Source: Egibacteraceae bacterium (GTDB lineage Bacteria; Actinomycetota; Nitriliruptoria; Euzebyales; Egibacteraceae). Taken from it: a stretch of DNA of 39,778 nucleotides. Positions 8,686 through 18,627 of this stretch are shown here, piece after piece. The translations under genes were made by a program, and so were the position numbers. Location of the stretch: assembly GCA_040905805.1 (NCBI GenBank), contig JBBDQS010000005.1, positions 1 through 39,778 of the forward strand, written 5' to 3'. Under the pieces are notes generated by a model, which was given only the letters and a program-made list of their open reading frames with translations, searched no databases and was not told the DNA's origin. The first letter of the stretch is position 1; every line of letters starts with the position of its first letter.

Positions 8686-9474
8686 ATGAGAATCATCTGC
8701 CCGGTCAAGCGGGTTCCGGACACCGCCGCGGACAAGTCCATCGACCAGGACACGCTGACGTTGGACCGGGACGCGTCGGACCCCGTCCTGAACGCCAACG
8801 ACGAGTGGTCGATCGAAGAGGCCATGCGCATCAAGGAGCGCGACGGCGCGGAGGTCATCGTCTTGTGCGTGGGACCCGAGAACGCCCAGACGACGATCCG
8901 CAAGGCCCTGTCGTACGGTCTGGACGGCGCGATCCAGGTGGCCGACCCCGCGATCGCCGGCTCCGACGCGAAGGCCATCGCCAGGGTGCTGGCCGCGGCC
9001 CTGGCCGAGGAGGACTTCGATCTCGTCCTCATGGGCAACCAGTCATCGGACGCGCGCACCATGCTGGTGCCGGCCATGCTCGCCGAGTACCTCGGGCTGC
9101 CGGCGCTGACGTACGCCAAGCGTCTGCAGCTGGCCGACGGCAGCGCCACTGTGGATCGGGAGACCCCGTCGGGTCACCAGACCGTCACGGCGCCCCTGCC
9201 GGCGATCGTCTCGGTCGTCGAGGCGATCAACGAGCCGCGCTACCCCTCCTTCAAGGGGATCATGGCCGCCAAGAAGAAGCCCTTGGAAACCCGGGACCTG
9301 GCGGCGCTCGGGGTGGATGCGGGCGAGGTCGGGCTCGCCAACTCCTCGACGCAGGTGCTGGAGATCACCCCCCGCCCGCCGAAGGAGGCCGGCGACAAGA
9401 TCGAGGACGACGGCTCGGGCGTCGTCGGTGCGAAGGCCCTGGTGGAGTTCCTCGCCGCGCAGAAGCTGATCTAG
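8686..9474 (+). CDS. etfB: electron transfer flavoprotein beta subunit
   Basis: The protein has 262 residues, the usual ETF-beta length. The ATG at 8686 is preceded by GGAGGG (8672-8677) at 8 bases and gives MRIICPVKRVPDTAADKS, the standard family start; the longer open frame from 8632 is not needed. Conserved parts include the N-terminal adenine-nucleotide-binding alpha/beta fold, NANDEWSIEEAMRIKE and the late SVVEAINEPRYPSFKGIMAAKKK segment. It pairs with EtfA as a soluble heterodimer that takes electrons from acyl-CoA and other flavin dehydrogenases. Twelve bases separate it from etfA, so they form an operon. It corresponds to fixA (Rv3029c) in mycobacteria. Confidence 0.95.
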   Translation: MRIICPVKRVPDTAADKSIDQDTLTLDRDASDPVLNANDEWSIEEAMRIKERDGAEVIVLCVGPENAQTTIRKALSYGLDGAIQVADPAIAGSDAKAIARVLAAALAEEDFDLVLMGNQSSDARTMLVPAMLAEYLGLPALTYAKRLQLADGSATVDRETPSGHQTVTAPLPAIVSVVEAINEPRYPSFKGIMAAKKKPLETRDLAALGVDAGEVGLANSSTQVLEITPRPPKEAGDKIEDDGSGVVGAKALVEFLAAQKLI

Positions 9475-9486
9475 GGAGGCTGTCGA

Positions 9487-10461
9487 ATGTCACCGATCCT
9501 GGTGTTTGTCGATCACGACCATGGGACCCCGAAGAAGGTCTCCAACCAGATCATCACCGCTGCGCGCCAGCGGGGCGGCGGTGAGGTCCATGTGCTGCTG
9601 ATGGGCGAGGGCGCCGGCGCCGGTGCCGCCCAGGCCGGTGCCCACGGAGCGACCACCGCCTACGTTTGGGAGGCCGGCGAGGTCGCCGAGTACGCCACCG
9701 AGCCGGCGGTGGCCGGGCTGGTCGCGGCGCTGGAGGCCTCCGGCGCGACGACCGTGCTCTACCCGGCGGATCCGTTCATGTCCGACGTCGTCGGGCGTGC
9801 GGCGGTGCGTACCGACGGCGGGGTGGTCACCGACGTGGTCGACCTGACCCTCGACGGGACCGAGATGGTGGGCACCAAGCCGATCTTCGGCGGCGCGATG
9901 ATCTCGCGGTGCAAGGTCCGGGGCGGTCGCCCGGCCTTCTACGGGGTGGCGGCCAACGCCTTCGCCGCGGAGGAATCAGGCGGCGGCCCCCCGGAGGTGG
10001 TCCCGCTGGAGGTCGACCTGGACGACACCGCGACACGGACCCGCGTCGTGGAGGTCGTGGAGCAGTCCGCCGGCGGGCGTCCGGAGATGACCGAGGCGGG
10101 GGTCATCGTCGCGGGGGGCCGCGGCCTCGGCGATGCCGAGGGGTTCCGCCTCGTCGAGCAGCTCGCCGACGTGCTGGACGGCGCGGTCGGTGCGTCCCGC
10201 GCCGCCACGGACGCCGGCTGGTACCCCCACCAGCACCAGATCGGTCAGACCGGCAAGACCGTGGCGCCCCAGCTCTACATCGGTGCGGGCATCTCGGGCG
10301 CGATCCAGCACCGGGCCGGGATGCAGACCGCCCAGACGATCGTGGCCATCAACAAGGACGCCGACGCGCCGCTCTTCGCCATCGCCGACTTCGGCGTCGT
10401 CGGTGACCTGCACAAGATCCTGCCGCCGCTCATCGAGGAGCTCGCGGCCCGCAAGGGCTGA
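9487..10461 (+). CDS. etfA: electron transfer flavoprotein alpha subunit
   Basis: The protein has 324 residues from ATG at 9487 with GGGAGG just upstream (9474-9479). The N-terminal half is the ETF alpha/beta domain. The C-terminal half has the FAD-binding signature: [18 protein letters not shown], then [23 protein letters not shown], then [17 protein letters not shown] and [22 protein letters not shown]. It holds the FAD of the EtfAB dimer. No extra iron-sulfur or bifurcation-type partner is visible nearby, so a conventional EtfAB role is likely. The gene ends about 220 bases before the next, and the gap holds a 17-bp direct repeat. Confidence 0.95.
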   Translation: MSPILVFVDHDHGTPKKVSNQIITAARQRGGGEVHVLLMGEGAGAGAAQAGAHGATTAYVWEAGEVAEYATEPAVAGLVAALEASGATTVLYPADPFMSDVVGRAAVRTDGGVVTDVVDLTLDGTEMVGTKPIFGGAMISRCKVRGGRPAFYGVAANAFAAEESGGGPPEVVPLEVDLDDTATRTRVVEVVEQSAGGRPEMTEAGVIVAGGRGLGDAEGFRLVEQLADVLDGAVGASRAATDAGWYPHQHQIGQTGKTVAPQLYIGAGISGAIQHRAGMQTAQTIVAINKDADAPLFAIADFGVVGDLHKILPPLIEELAARKG

Positions 10462-10493
10462 CCGGCGACTCACCGAACCTCGCGGGTTGTCGG

Positions 10494-10571
10494 TGGCCCG
10501 GCGACGTCCCTGGGTGTGTGGCCCGGCCAGGTGACCCGTCCCACGGTGGTCGCGTGGCCCGGCGACGTCCC
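10494..10571. repeat. 17-bp direct repeat between etfA and the L,D-transpeptidase gene
   Basis: TGGCCCGGCGACGTCCC occurs at 10494-10510 and at 10555-10571, 61 bases apart, with GTGTGGCCCGGCCAGGTG between. Nothing else in this gap looks like a gene. It could be a protein-binding region or a chance repeat in GC-rich DNA. Confidence 0.45.
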
Positions 10572-10684
10572 CGGGCGGCATGCTGACGCGGGAATGCCAC
10601 TCCCCGCATCACCGGGTCGCGGGTCGGGCTGGGGTACGATCCTGGGGTGCGCGCTGCCTGTGCGCGGGTGAGAAAGGTGCAGGC

Positions 10685-12337
10685 GTGAGTGGAGTCCGAC
10701 GACCGACCGCCGTCGGTGTCCTAGCCGCGCTGGCGCTGGTCTTGGCGCTGGTCGTCGCGCCCGGGGGCACGATGGCCGTGGCCGCCGACCAGACCCAGCC
10801 GGCGGCGCCGGGCGAAGGCCAACCGCTGGACGACCCGACCGAGCCCGGGCCGCCCCCGGCCCACTCGGCGCCGTCGGATCTGCAGTTCTCGGCGTCCGCA
10901 GCGGGCTGGCCCGCCCCGGCCGTGGAGGGCCTGTCCGGCAGGGACCGCTACGCCACCGCGATCAGGCTCAGTCAGACGGGATGGCCGGCGACCGCCCCGG
11001 CGGTCGTGCTCGCCACCGGCGAGGACTACCCCGACGCCCTCTCGGCGGCCACCCTCGCGGGCGCCGCAGGCGGGCCCCTGCTGCTGACCCCGACCGCGGC
11101 GCTGCACCCGGCCACCGCGGACGAGCTGCGGCGGTTGCAGCCCGACACGGTGCACGTCGTCGGTCGGTTGACCGGCGGGGTCGAGGCGGCCGTCGCCCAG
11201 CTCGGCCTGCAGACCGAGCGCCTGCGCGGTGCGGGACGGTTCGAGACGGCCTTCGCCGTCGCCCAGCGCGCGGTCGAGCTCGGCGCCGACCCGTCCACCG
11301 TCCTGGTCGCGAGCGGCCAGGGGTTCGCCGACGCGCTGGCCGCGACGCCGCTCGCCGCGGCGTTTCGCTACCCGATCCTGCTCACGCCCGGACCCAGCGG
11401 GCACGCTCTGCTGACCGAACAGGTGGCCGCCCTCGGTGCGCAGCGCTCCTGGGTGATCGGCGGATCCGGCGCGCTGTCCGACGCGGCGGTCGCGGGACTG
11501 CCCGGCCTGGAGCGCATCGCCGGACGGGACCGCACCGCCACGGCTGCCGCGGTCGCGAGCCGGGCTCGCCACCTGGGCCTGACCGGGCCCCCGGTGATCG
11601 TCGGAGCGCACAACTTCCCCGACGGGCTCACCGGCGGGACCTATGCGGGCGCGGCGCGGCGGGCGCCGCTGCTGACCACCGGCCACGCGGAGCTGGCCTC
11701 CCCGACGATGAGCTGGCTGGGCGCGCACGGGCCGTCCCTGGCCACGACCGTCGGTGGCGAGGCGGCCATCGGACCCGTCGCCAGATGCCAGCTGCGTGCG
11801 GGCAACCCACGGCCGTGGCGCTGCATCGAGGAGGAGCTGTCCCGACAGGGCTACAACACCGGCGTGGTGGACGGAGCGGTCGATCACCAGAGCGTCTGGG
11901 CGGTGTACGCGTTCCAGAAGGTCGCCGGCCATCCGGTCGACGGCCGGTTCGGTGAGCCTGCCTGGAGCGCCATGCTGCGCCGGCCGCGGCTGCCGGTGCG
12001 GCGTCCCGACCTCGGACCGAACCACATCGAGATCGACCTGGCGCGCCGACTGGTGCTGCTCGTGCGCGATGGGGAGGTCCGCCACGCCTTCCACACTTCC
12101 AACGGCAAGCCGTCGACACCGACCATCCGGGGTGCGTTCTCGGTCTACGAGAAGCGCAACACCCGGCAGGCCAATGGCATGTACCGCTCGATCTTCTTCA
12201 TCCGCGGCTACGCCATCCACGGCTACCCCTCCATCCCGTTCTACCCGGCCAGCAACGGGTGCCTGCGCCTGTACGACGGCGATGCCGATTTTGTCTTCCC
12301 CCGGGTGCAGATGCGCGAGCGCGTCGTCGTGTACTGA
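10685..12337 (+). CDS. cell-wall-binding repeat (CWB2) protein with peptidoglycan-binding and L,D-transpeptidase domains
   Basis: The protein has 550 residues from GTG at 10685. That start gives a clean signal peptide (basic VSGVRR, long Leu/Ala/Val core, cut near VAA/D); the longer frame from 10580 does not. Residues about 80-390 hold three CWB2 repeats, recognisable by LSGRDRYATAIRLS, RLRGAGRFETAFAVA and RIAGRDRTATAAAVA, each followed by a DAL/DGL and a VIGG-type strand. Next comes a PG_binding_1-like segment (QGYNTGVVDGAVDHQSV). The C-terminus is a YkuD L,D-transpeptidase with His512 and SNGC (Ser523 to catalytic Cys526). It is secreted, wall-associated and likely to make 3-3 cross-links or attach wall proteins. 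CWB2 repeats anchor S-layer-type proteins in clostridia; their fusion to a transpeptidase is notable. Only 25 bases separate it from the next gene. Confidence 0.88.
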   Translation: MSGVRRPTAVGVLAALALVLALVVAPGGTMAVAADQTQPAAPGEGQPLDDPTEPGPPPAHSAPSDLQFSASAAGWPAPAVEGLSGRDRYATAIRLSQTGWPATAPAVVLATGEDYPDALSAATLAGAAGGPLLLTPTAALHPATADELRRLQPDTVHVVGRLTGGVEAAVAQLGLQTERLRGAGRFETAFAVAQRAVELGADPSTVLVASGQGFADALAATPLAAAFRYPILLTPGPSGHALLTEQVAALGAQRSWVIGGSGALSDAAVAGLPGLERIAGRDRTATAAAVASRARHLGLTGPPVIVGAHNFPDGLTGGTYAGAARRAPLLTTGHAELASPTMSWLGAHGPSLATTVGGEAAIGPVARCQLRAGNPRPWRCIEEELSRQGYNTGVVDGAVDHQSVWAVYAFQKVAGHPVDGRFGEPAWSAMLRRPRLPVRRPDLGPNHIEIDLARRLVLLVRDGEVRHAFHTSNGKPSTPTIRGAFSVYEKRNTRQANGMYRSIFFIRGYAIHGYPSIPFYPASNGCLRLYDGDADFVFPRVQMRERVVVY

Positions 12338-12362
12338 GGTCGTGGCGTGATACTGATGGACG

Positions 12363-13517
12363 ATGAGCGTCTACCTCGACCATGCGGCCACCACCCCGCT
12401 CGACCCCGGCGTCCATGCGGCCATGCGGCCCTACCTGGAGTCGACCTTCGGTAACCCGTCCTCGCTGCACAGCCAGGGTCGTGCCGCCCGGGCCGGCGTC
12501 GAGACCGCTCGGGAGCAGGTCGCGAGCGTGCTTGGCGTCCACCCCCTCGAGGTGCTGTTCACCTCCGGTGGCACCGAGTCGGACAACCAGGCGCTCAAGG
12601 GCATCGCGTGGGCCGCGCGTGACGCCGGGCGGGGCGCGCACCTGGTCACCACCGCCATCGAGCACCACGCGGTCCTGGAGTCCGTCGAATGGCTGGTCGA
12701 CCATCAGGGGTTCACGGCCACGGTCGTGTCCGTCGGGGCGGACGGGGTCGTGGACGCCAATCGCCTCCTGGCCGCGGTGAGCGAGGACACCGTCCTGGTA
12801 AGCGTGATGGCCGCCAACAACGAGCTCGGGACGATCCAACCGCTCGACCGCATCGGCCCGGTGCTCGCCGAGCGCGGCGTTCCCCTGCACACCGACGCGG
12901 TGCAGTCTTTCGGCCGCGCCCGGCTCGACCTCGATGGCTGGAGCATCGGCGCGCTGGCGCTGTCCGCCCACAAGTTCAACGGGCCCAAGGGGGTGGGGGT
13001 GCTGGTCCTGCGCCGGGAGCTGGCGTCCCAGCCGGTCCTGCACGGCGGCGGGCAGGAGCGGGGCGTGCGGTCGGGCACGTTCAACGCCGCTGGCATCGTC
13101 GGCTGCGGTGCGGCCGCCGAGCTGACCGCGGCGACGATGGGCGAGGAGATCCCGCGCTTGCGTGCGCTGCGTGACCGGCTGCTCGACGGGCTGCTCGGGG
13201 TCGACGGCGTCGCGCTCAACGGGTCCCTGGACCAGCGGCTGCCGCACAACGCCCACGTCGCCGTGGACGAGTGCGACGGGGAGGCGCTCCTGATGGCGCT
13301 CGACAGCGCGGGCGTGGCCGCGTCGACGGGGTCCGCGTGCCAGTCGGGCGCTGCCGAACCCAGCCACGTGCTGACGGCGATCGGGGCAGATCCTGACGTG
13401 GCTCACCTGCGGTTCACCTGCGGGCGGACCACCGATCAGGCGGCGGTGGACACCGCCGTGACCGCGTTCACGGATGCGGTCAAGCGCCTGCGCGACGCCG
13501 GGGGCGGTTTCGCCTGA
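12363..13517 (+). CDS. cysteine desulfurase (NifS/IscS family)
   Basis: The protein has 384 residues and starts MSVYLDHAATTPLDPGV. The PLP-binding lysine is Lys204 in SAHKFNGPKG. The catalytic Cys326 lies in STGSACQSG, the group I (IscS-like) loop. TESDNQ and DAVQSFG PLP-contact segments are present. It removes sulfur from cysteine as an enzyme persulfide for tRNA thiolation and Fe-S clusters. mnmA, its expected client, lies two genes downstream, as Rv3025c-Rv3024c lie in M. tuberculosis, though here ndh sits between. No dedicated IscU or SufU gene is in the window. The ribosome site is weak and the previous gene ends only 25 bases upstream, so read-through is likely. A perfect hairpin follows. 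Confidence 0.93.
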   Translation: MSVYLDHAATTPLDPGVHAAMRPYLESTFGNPSSLHSQGRAARAGVETAREQVASVLGVHPLEVLFTSGGTESDNQALKGIAWAARDAGRGAHLVTTAIEHHAVLESVEWLVDHQGFTATVVSVGADGVVDANRLLAAVSEDTVLVSVMAANNELGTIQPLDRIGPVLAERGVPLHTDAVQSFGRARLDLDGWSIGALALSAHKFNGPKGVGVLVLRRELASQPVLHGGGQERGVRSGTFNAAGIVGCGAAAELTAATMGEEIPRLRALRDRLLDGLLGVDGVALNGSLDQRLPHNAHVAVDECDGEALLMALDSAGVAASTGSACQSGAAEPSHVLTAIGADPDVAHLRFTCGRTTDQAAVDTAVTAFTDAVKRLRDAGGGFA

Positions 13518-13542
13518 GGCGATGCTCTGCTGTAGCGGGTGT

Positions 13543-13563
13543 GGCGGTCGCGCAGCGACCGCC
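13543..13563 (+). terminator. hairpin after the cysteine desulfurase gene
   Basis: GGCGGTCGC (13543-13551) and GCGACCGCC (13555-13563) are perfect 9-bp arms around a 3-nt loop, 25 bases past the stop codon. There is no T run, as is common for actinobacterial terminators. It separates the desulfurase from the Rex-controlled ndh promoter. Confidence 0.6.
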
Positions 13564-13615
13564 CTGAGGATGGTGAGACGCACGGCCGCCACGGTCGAGG
13601 GACGACCGGTTGTGC

Positions 13616-13633
13616 TTGTGAAAACGTTCACAT
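13616..13633. promoter_or_regulatory. Rex-like operator 1 upstream of ndh
   Basis: TTGTGAAAACGTTCACAT matches the Rex consensus TTGTGAANNNNTTCACAA at 13 of 14 defined bases. Rex is the NADH/NAD+-sensing repressor of Gram-positive bacteria. The centre is 22 bp from that of the second site, about two helical turns. Confidence 0.7.
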
Positions 13634-13636
13634 AGA

Positions 13637-13664
13637 CTTGTGAAAGATTTCACAAGGGTATCCT
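13637..13664 (+). promoter_or_regulatory. putative ndh promoter
   Basis: TATCCT at 13659-13664 is a reasonable -10 box. CTTGTG at 13637-13642 could serve as the -35 at 16-bp spacing and lies inside operator 2. The ndh ATG follows 23 bases after the -10, giving a short leader with GAAAGG at 13675-13680. Confidence 0.45.
13638..13655. promoter_or_regulatory. Rex-like operator 2 upstream of ndh
   Basis: TTGTGAAAGATTTCACAA is a perfect match to the Rex consensus and sits inside a 20-bp palindrome (13637-13656). It overlaps the likely -35 region, so binding should block transcription of ndh, a known Rex target in Streptomyces. Confidence 0.8.
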
Positions 13665-13687
13665 ACCTGGCAGCGAAAGGCTCTGAC

Positions 13688-14989
13688 ATGACCCAGCACA
13701 TCGTCGTCATCGGCGCAGGCTTCGCCGGGCTGACCGCCGCACGCCGCCTCGGCAAGAAGGGCGCCGGCAGGGTGCGGGTGACGCTCGTGGACGCCCGGAA
13801 CCACCACACGTTCCAGCCCCTGCTGTACCAGGTCGCCACCAGCGTGCTGCAGCCCCAGGACGTGGGCCACAGCGTACGGGGCGCCCTGCAGGACTCCCCG
13901 GGGGTGGATTTCCGGCTCGGCACCGTGGCCGGGGTGGACTGGGAGGCGCGGAGGCTGCGATTCGCCGACGGCGGCGAGCTCGCCTTCGACCGGCTCGTCG
14001 TGGCGGCCGGCGCCGTCACCGCCGACTACGGCGTGCCCGGGGTGGCGGACCACGCCTTCGGCCTGAAGGGTCTCGGCGAGGCGGTCGCGCTGCGCAACCA
14101 CGTGCTTCGGCTGTTCGAGGTCGCGAGCAACGCGGGCGCCAAGACCCCGGAGGGCACGCTGACGTTCGTGGTCGCCGGTGGGGGGGCGACCGGGGTGGAG
14201 GTGTCCGGGGCTCTGACCGAGCTGATCGACCGCGTCCTGCGCCACGACCACCCGGACGTGGACGTGGACCAGGCGCGCGTGCTGCTCGTCGAGCAGGCCG
14301 ACGGCGTGCTCGGTGCCTACAAGCCCCGGTCGCAGCGCTACGCGCTCGACACGCTGCGGTCCCGCGGTGTCGAGGTCGCCCTCGGCACGGGGATCGCCGA
14401 GGTCGAGCCCGGCAAGGTCCGCTTCGACGACGGCACCGTGCTCGCGACCGACACCGTGGTGTGGGCGGCGGGGGTACGGGCCCACCCGTTGGCCGACGCC
14501 TTGGGGCTCGAGCAGGGCCCCGGCGGTCGCGTCCTCGTCGGTGAGGACCTGCGGGTCCCGAGTCACCGGGAGGCGTTCGTCATCGGTGACATCGCCGCGG
14601 TGCCCGACGGGCGCGGCGGCCTGGTGCCCCAGCTCGCGCCCGCGGCGATCCAGCAGGGCACCTTCGTGGCCGACGAGCTGCTCGGTGAGCTCGACGGCGT
14701 TGCCCAGCGGACGTTCCGCTACCGCGACAAGGGGATCATGGCGACCATCGGGCGCCACGCGGCGGTCGCGGAGCTGCCCCCTGGGGTGCGCATCCGCGGC
14801 CGGCTCGCGTGGGTCGCCTGGCTGGTGCTGCACCTCTACTTCCTGATCGGCTTCCGCAACCGGTTGAGCGTGCTGCTGCACTGGGCGCTGAGCTACCTCA
14901 CATCGGAACGCGGTGCCAGGGCCGTGTTCACCCAGCCGCCCGAGCCGCTGGCGTGGCCCACCGACGAGGAATCCCCCTCCCCCAGGTGA
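13688..14989 (+). CDS. ndh: type II NADH dehydrogenase (NDH-2)
   Basis: The protein has 433 residues from ATG at 13688, with GAAAGG 7 bases upstream. An earlier in-frame GTG at 13640 lies inside an operator palindrome and is unlikely. The start MTQHIVVIGAGFAGLTAARR is the FAD-binding GxGxxG. FVVAGGGATGVEVSGAL is the NADH-binding motif. FVIGDIAAVPDGRGGLVPQLAPAAIQQG is the second FAD segment with a quinone-site-like AxQQG. The C-terminus has WVAWLVLHLYFLIGFRNRLSVLLHW-type amphipathic and hydrophobic helices for membrane attachment. It oxidises NADH and reduces quinone without pumping protons. Rex-like operators indicate induction when NADH rises. It sits between the desulfurase and mnmA, which are usually adjacent, so it was probably inserted there with its own promoter. 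Confidence 0.92.
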   Translation: MTQHIVVIGAGFAGLTAARRLGKKGAGRVRVTLVDARNHHTFQPLLYQVATSVLQPQDVGHSVRGALQDSPGVDFRLGTVAGVDWEARRLRFADGGELAFDRLVVAAGAVTADYGVPGVADHAFGLKGLGEAVALRNHVLRLFEVASNAGAKTPEGTLTFVVAGGGATGVEVSGALTELIDRVLRHDHPDVDVDQARVLLVEQADGVLGAYKPRSQRYALDTLRSRGVEVALGTGIAEVEPGKVRFDDGTVLATDTVVWAAGVRAHPLADALGLEQGPGGRVLVGEDLRVPSHREAFVIGDIAAVPDGRGGLVPQLAPAAIQQGTFVADELLGELDGVAQRTFRYRDKGIMATIGRHAAVAELPPGVRIRGRLAWVAWLVLHLYFLIGFRNRLSVLLHWALSYLTSERGARAVFTQPPEPLAWPTDEESPSPR

Positions 14990-15022
14990 CAGGCCGGGGG
15001 CGTGGGCGGCAGAGTGGGGCCC

Positions 15023-16159
15023 ATGAAGGTGCTGGTGGCGATGTCAGGCGGGATCGATTCGTCGATGACCGCGGCGCTGCTCGTGCAGCGCGGACACGCC
15101 GTCACCGGCGTGCACCTGAAGATGGCCGACACGCCATCGGGTCTGCCGGGCAAGGGCTGCTGCACCCTCGATGACGCCCGCGACGCCCGTCGCGTGGCCG
15201 ACCGCCTCGGCATCCCGTTCTACGTGTGGGACATGGCGGCGCCGTTCAGGCAGCGGGTGATCGACGACTTCGTCGCCGAGTACGCGGCGGGACGGACCCC
15301 CAACCCGTGCGTGCGCTGCAACGAGCGCGTCAAGTACACCGCCCTGCTGGCCCGGGCGCGGGCAGTGGGCTTCGATGCGCTGGCCACCGGCCACCACGTC
15401 CGTCTGGAGGCGGCGGCGCCGGACCCCGCGTCCGACGGGGCCGTGCCGCGGTGGCGGATGCGGCGCGCCACCGACCCGGGCAAGGACCAGACCTACGTGC
15501 TCTACATGGCCACCCAGGACCAGCTGGCCCACACGCTGTGGCCGGCCGGCGACCACACCAAGGCCGACCTGCGGGCCATGGCGGCCGAGCGGGGTCTGGC
15601 AACGGCAAGCAAGCCGGACAGCCACGACATCTGCTTCATCCCCTCCGGCGACCTGGGCGGGTTCCTCGCCCCGCGCCTCGGGCAGCGACGCGGGGCGTTC
15701 GTCGGCCCGGACGGCGCCGTGCTGGGGTTCCACGACGGGGCCTACCGCTTCACCATCGGGCAGCGACGCGGCCTCGGCCTGGGTGGCCACCCCGACCCGC
15801 TGTACGTCACCGCCATCGAGGGCAGCGCCGTGCACGTCGGACCGCGCGCCTCCCTGGAGGCCGCGGTCATCGAGGCACGCGACGTCTCGTGGGTCGCCGG
15901 AAAGCCCCCCGCCGCCGACGTGGACGTGACCGCGCAGATCCGCTACCGCGGCGCTGCGGTGCCGGCGGTGCTCGCCTATCTCGGCGACGGACGGGTCCGC
16001 GTCACCTTCAGCGGCGAGCGGCCTTTGGCCGTCGCAGCCGGCCAGGCGGTGGTGTTCTACACCGGTGACGAGTGCCTCGGTGGCGCGACCGTCGTCCATT
16101 CGCCCGCCCCCAGCCGTGCCGGGTACGCTACGGCGTCAACGAGGTTGGAAGGAGTCTGA
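15023..16159 (+). CDS. mnmA: tRNA 2-thiouridylase MnmA
   Basis: The protein has 378 residues from ATG at 15023, giving MKVLVAMSGGIDSS directly; an upstream GTG at 15002 adds seven residues without support. The ATP-pyrophosphatase loop SGGIDS is at 8-13. Catalytic cysteines are Cys99 in NPCVRCNERVKY and Cys204 in SHDICFIPSGD. GKDQTYVLY and FTIGQRRGLGLGG are family signatures. It adds sulfur to U34 of Lys, Glu and Gln tRNAs, receiving it from the upstream cysteine desulfurase by persulfide relay. It overlaps no neighbour but its stop is only 4 bases from the ferredoxin start, whose ribosome site lies inside this gene. Confidence 0.94.
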   Translation: MKVLVAMSGGIDSSMTAALLVQRGHAVTGVHLKMADTPSGLPGKGCCTLDDARDARRVADRLGIPFYVWDMAAPFRQRVIDDFVAEYAAGRTPNPCVRCNERVKYTALLARARAVGFDALATGHHVRLEAAAPDPASDGAVPRWRMRRATDPGKDQTYVLYMATQDQLAHTLWPAGDHTKADLRAMAAERGLATASKPDSHDICFIPSGDLGGFLAPRLGQRRGAFVGPDGAVLGFHDGAYRFTIGQRRGLGLGGHPDPLYVTAIEGSAVHVGPRASLEAAVIEARDVSWVAGKPPAADVDVTAQIRYRGAAVPAVLAYLGDGRVRVTFSGERPLAVAAGQAVVFYTGDECLGGATVVHSPAPSRAGYATASTRLEGV

Positions 16160-16163
16160 ACAG

Positions 16164-16484
16164 ATGGTCTACGTGATCGCAGAGCCCTGCATCGACGTGA
16201 AGGACAAGGCCTGCGTCGACGAGTGCCCGGTCGATTGCATCTACGAGGGGGAGCGGATGCTCTACATCCACCCCACCGAGTGCATCGACTGCGCGGCTTG
16301 CGAACCGGTGTGTCCGGTCGAGGCGATCGCCTACGAGGACGACATCCCCGAGGAGTGGACCGAGTTCACGGCCATCAACGCGGAGTACTTCGGCGACGAG
16401 GTCACCGGCCTGCACGACCCGGGCGGCGCCGCCCAGGTCGGCAACAGCGGCAAGGACCACCCCAAGGTCGCCGCCTGGGAGTGA
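16164..16484 (+). CDS. 7Fe-type ferredoxin
   Basis: The protein has 106 residues from ATG at 16164 with AAGGAG 9 bases upstream; the longer frame from 16065 overlaps mnmA and is rejected. MVYVIAEPCIDVKDKACVDECP has the Cys-x7-Cys-x3-Cys-Pro spacing of a [3Fe-4S] site. CIDCAACEPVCP is the Cys-x2-Cys-x2-Cys-x3-Cys-Pro [4Fe-4S] motif. The following VEAIAYEDDIPEEW and acidic C-terminus are typical of the actinobacterial FdxA group. It is a soluble one-electron carrier. It is co-transcribed with mnmA and probably ligA, but nothing in the window fixes its partner. Confidence 0.93.
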   Translation: MVYVIAEPCIDVKDKACVDECPVDCIYEGERMLYIHPTECIDCAACEPVCPVEAIAYEDDIPEEWTEFTAINAEYFGDEVTGLHDPGGAAQVGNSGKDHPKVAAWE

Positions 16485-18542
<2,058 letters not shown>

Positions 18543-18550
18543 CCGAGGCC

Positions 18551-18581
18551 ATGTCATCGAGCGTCCGCGCGTCATCGAGCG
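18551..18581 (+). repeat. 11-bp direct repeat at the symporter 5' end
   Basis: GTCATCGAGCG occurs at 18553-18563 and 18571-18581 (period 18). In the symporter frame it encodes VIERPRVIER. An ATG at 18551 directly precedes it but is out of frame with the symporter by one base. Confidence 0.7.
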
Positions 18582-18627
18582 CCACCTCGCCCCACTGGTC
18601 CTCGTCACGGCCGCGGCGGGCCTGGCC

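Noticed and set aside
8583-9149. Upstream extension of the methyltransferase frame
   Set aside because: It lies opposite etfB, is Ser/Arg-rich and has no family similarity; the ATG at 8582 gives the normal protein start.
13640-13687. Earlier GTG start for ndh
   Set aside because: It lies inside a perfect operator palindrome and upstream of the ribosome site; the ATG at 13688 starts the FAD-binding fold correctly.
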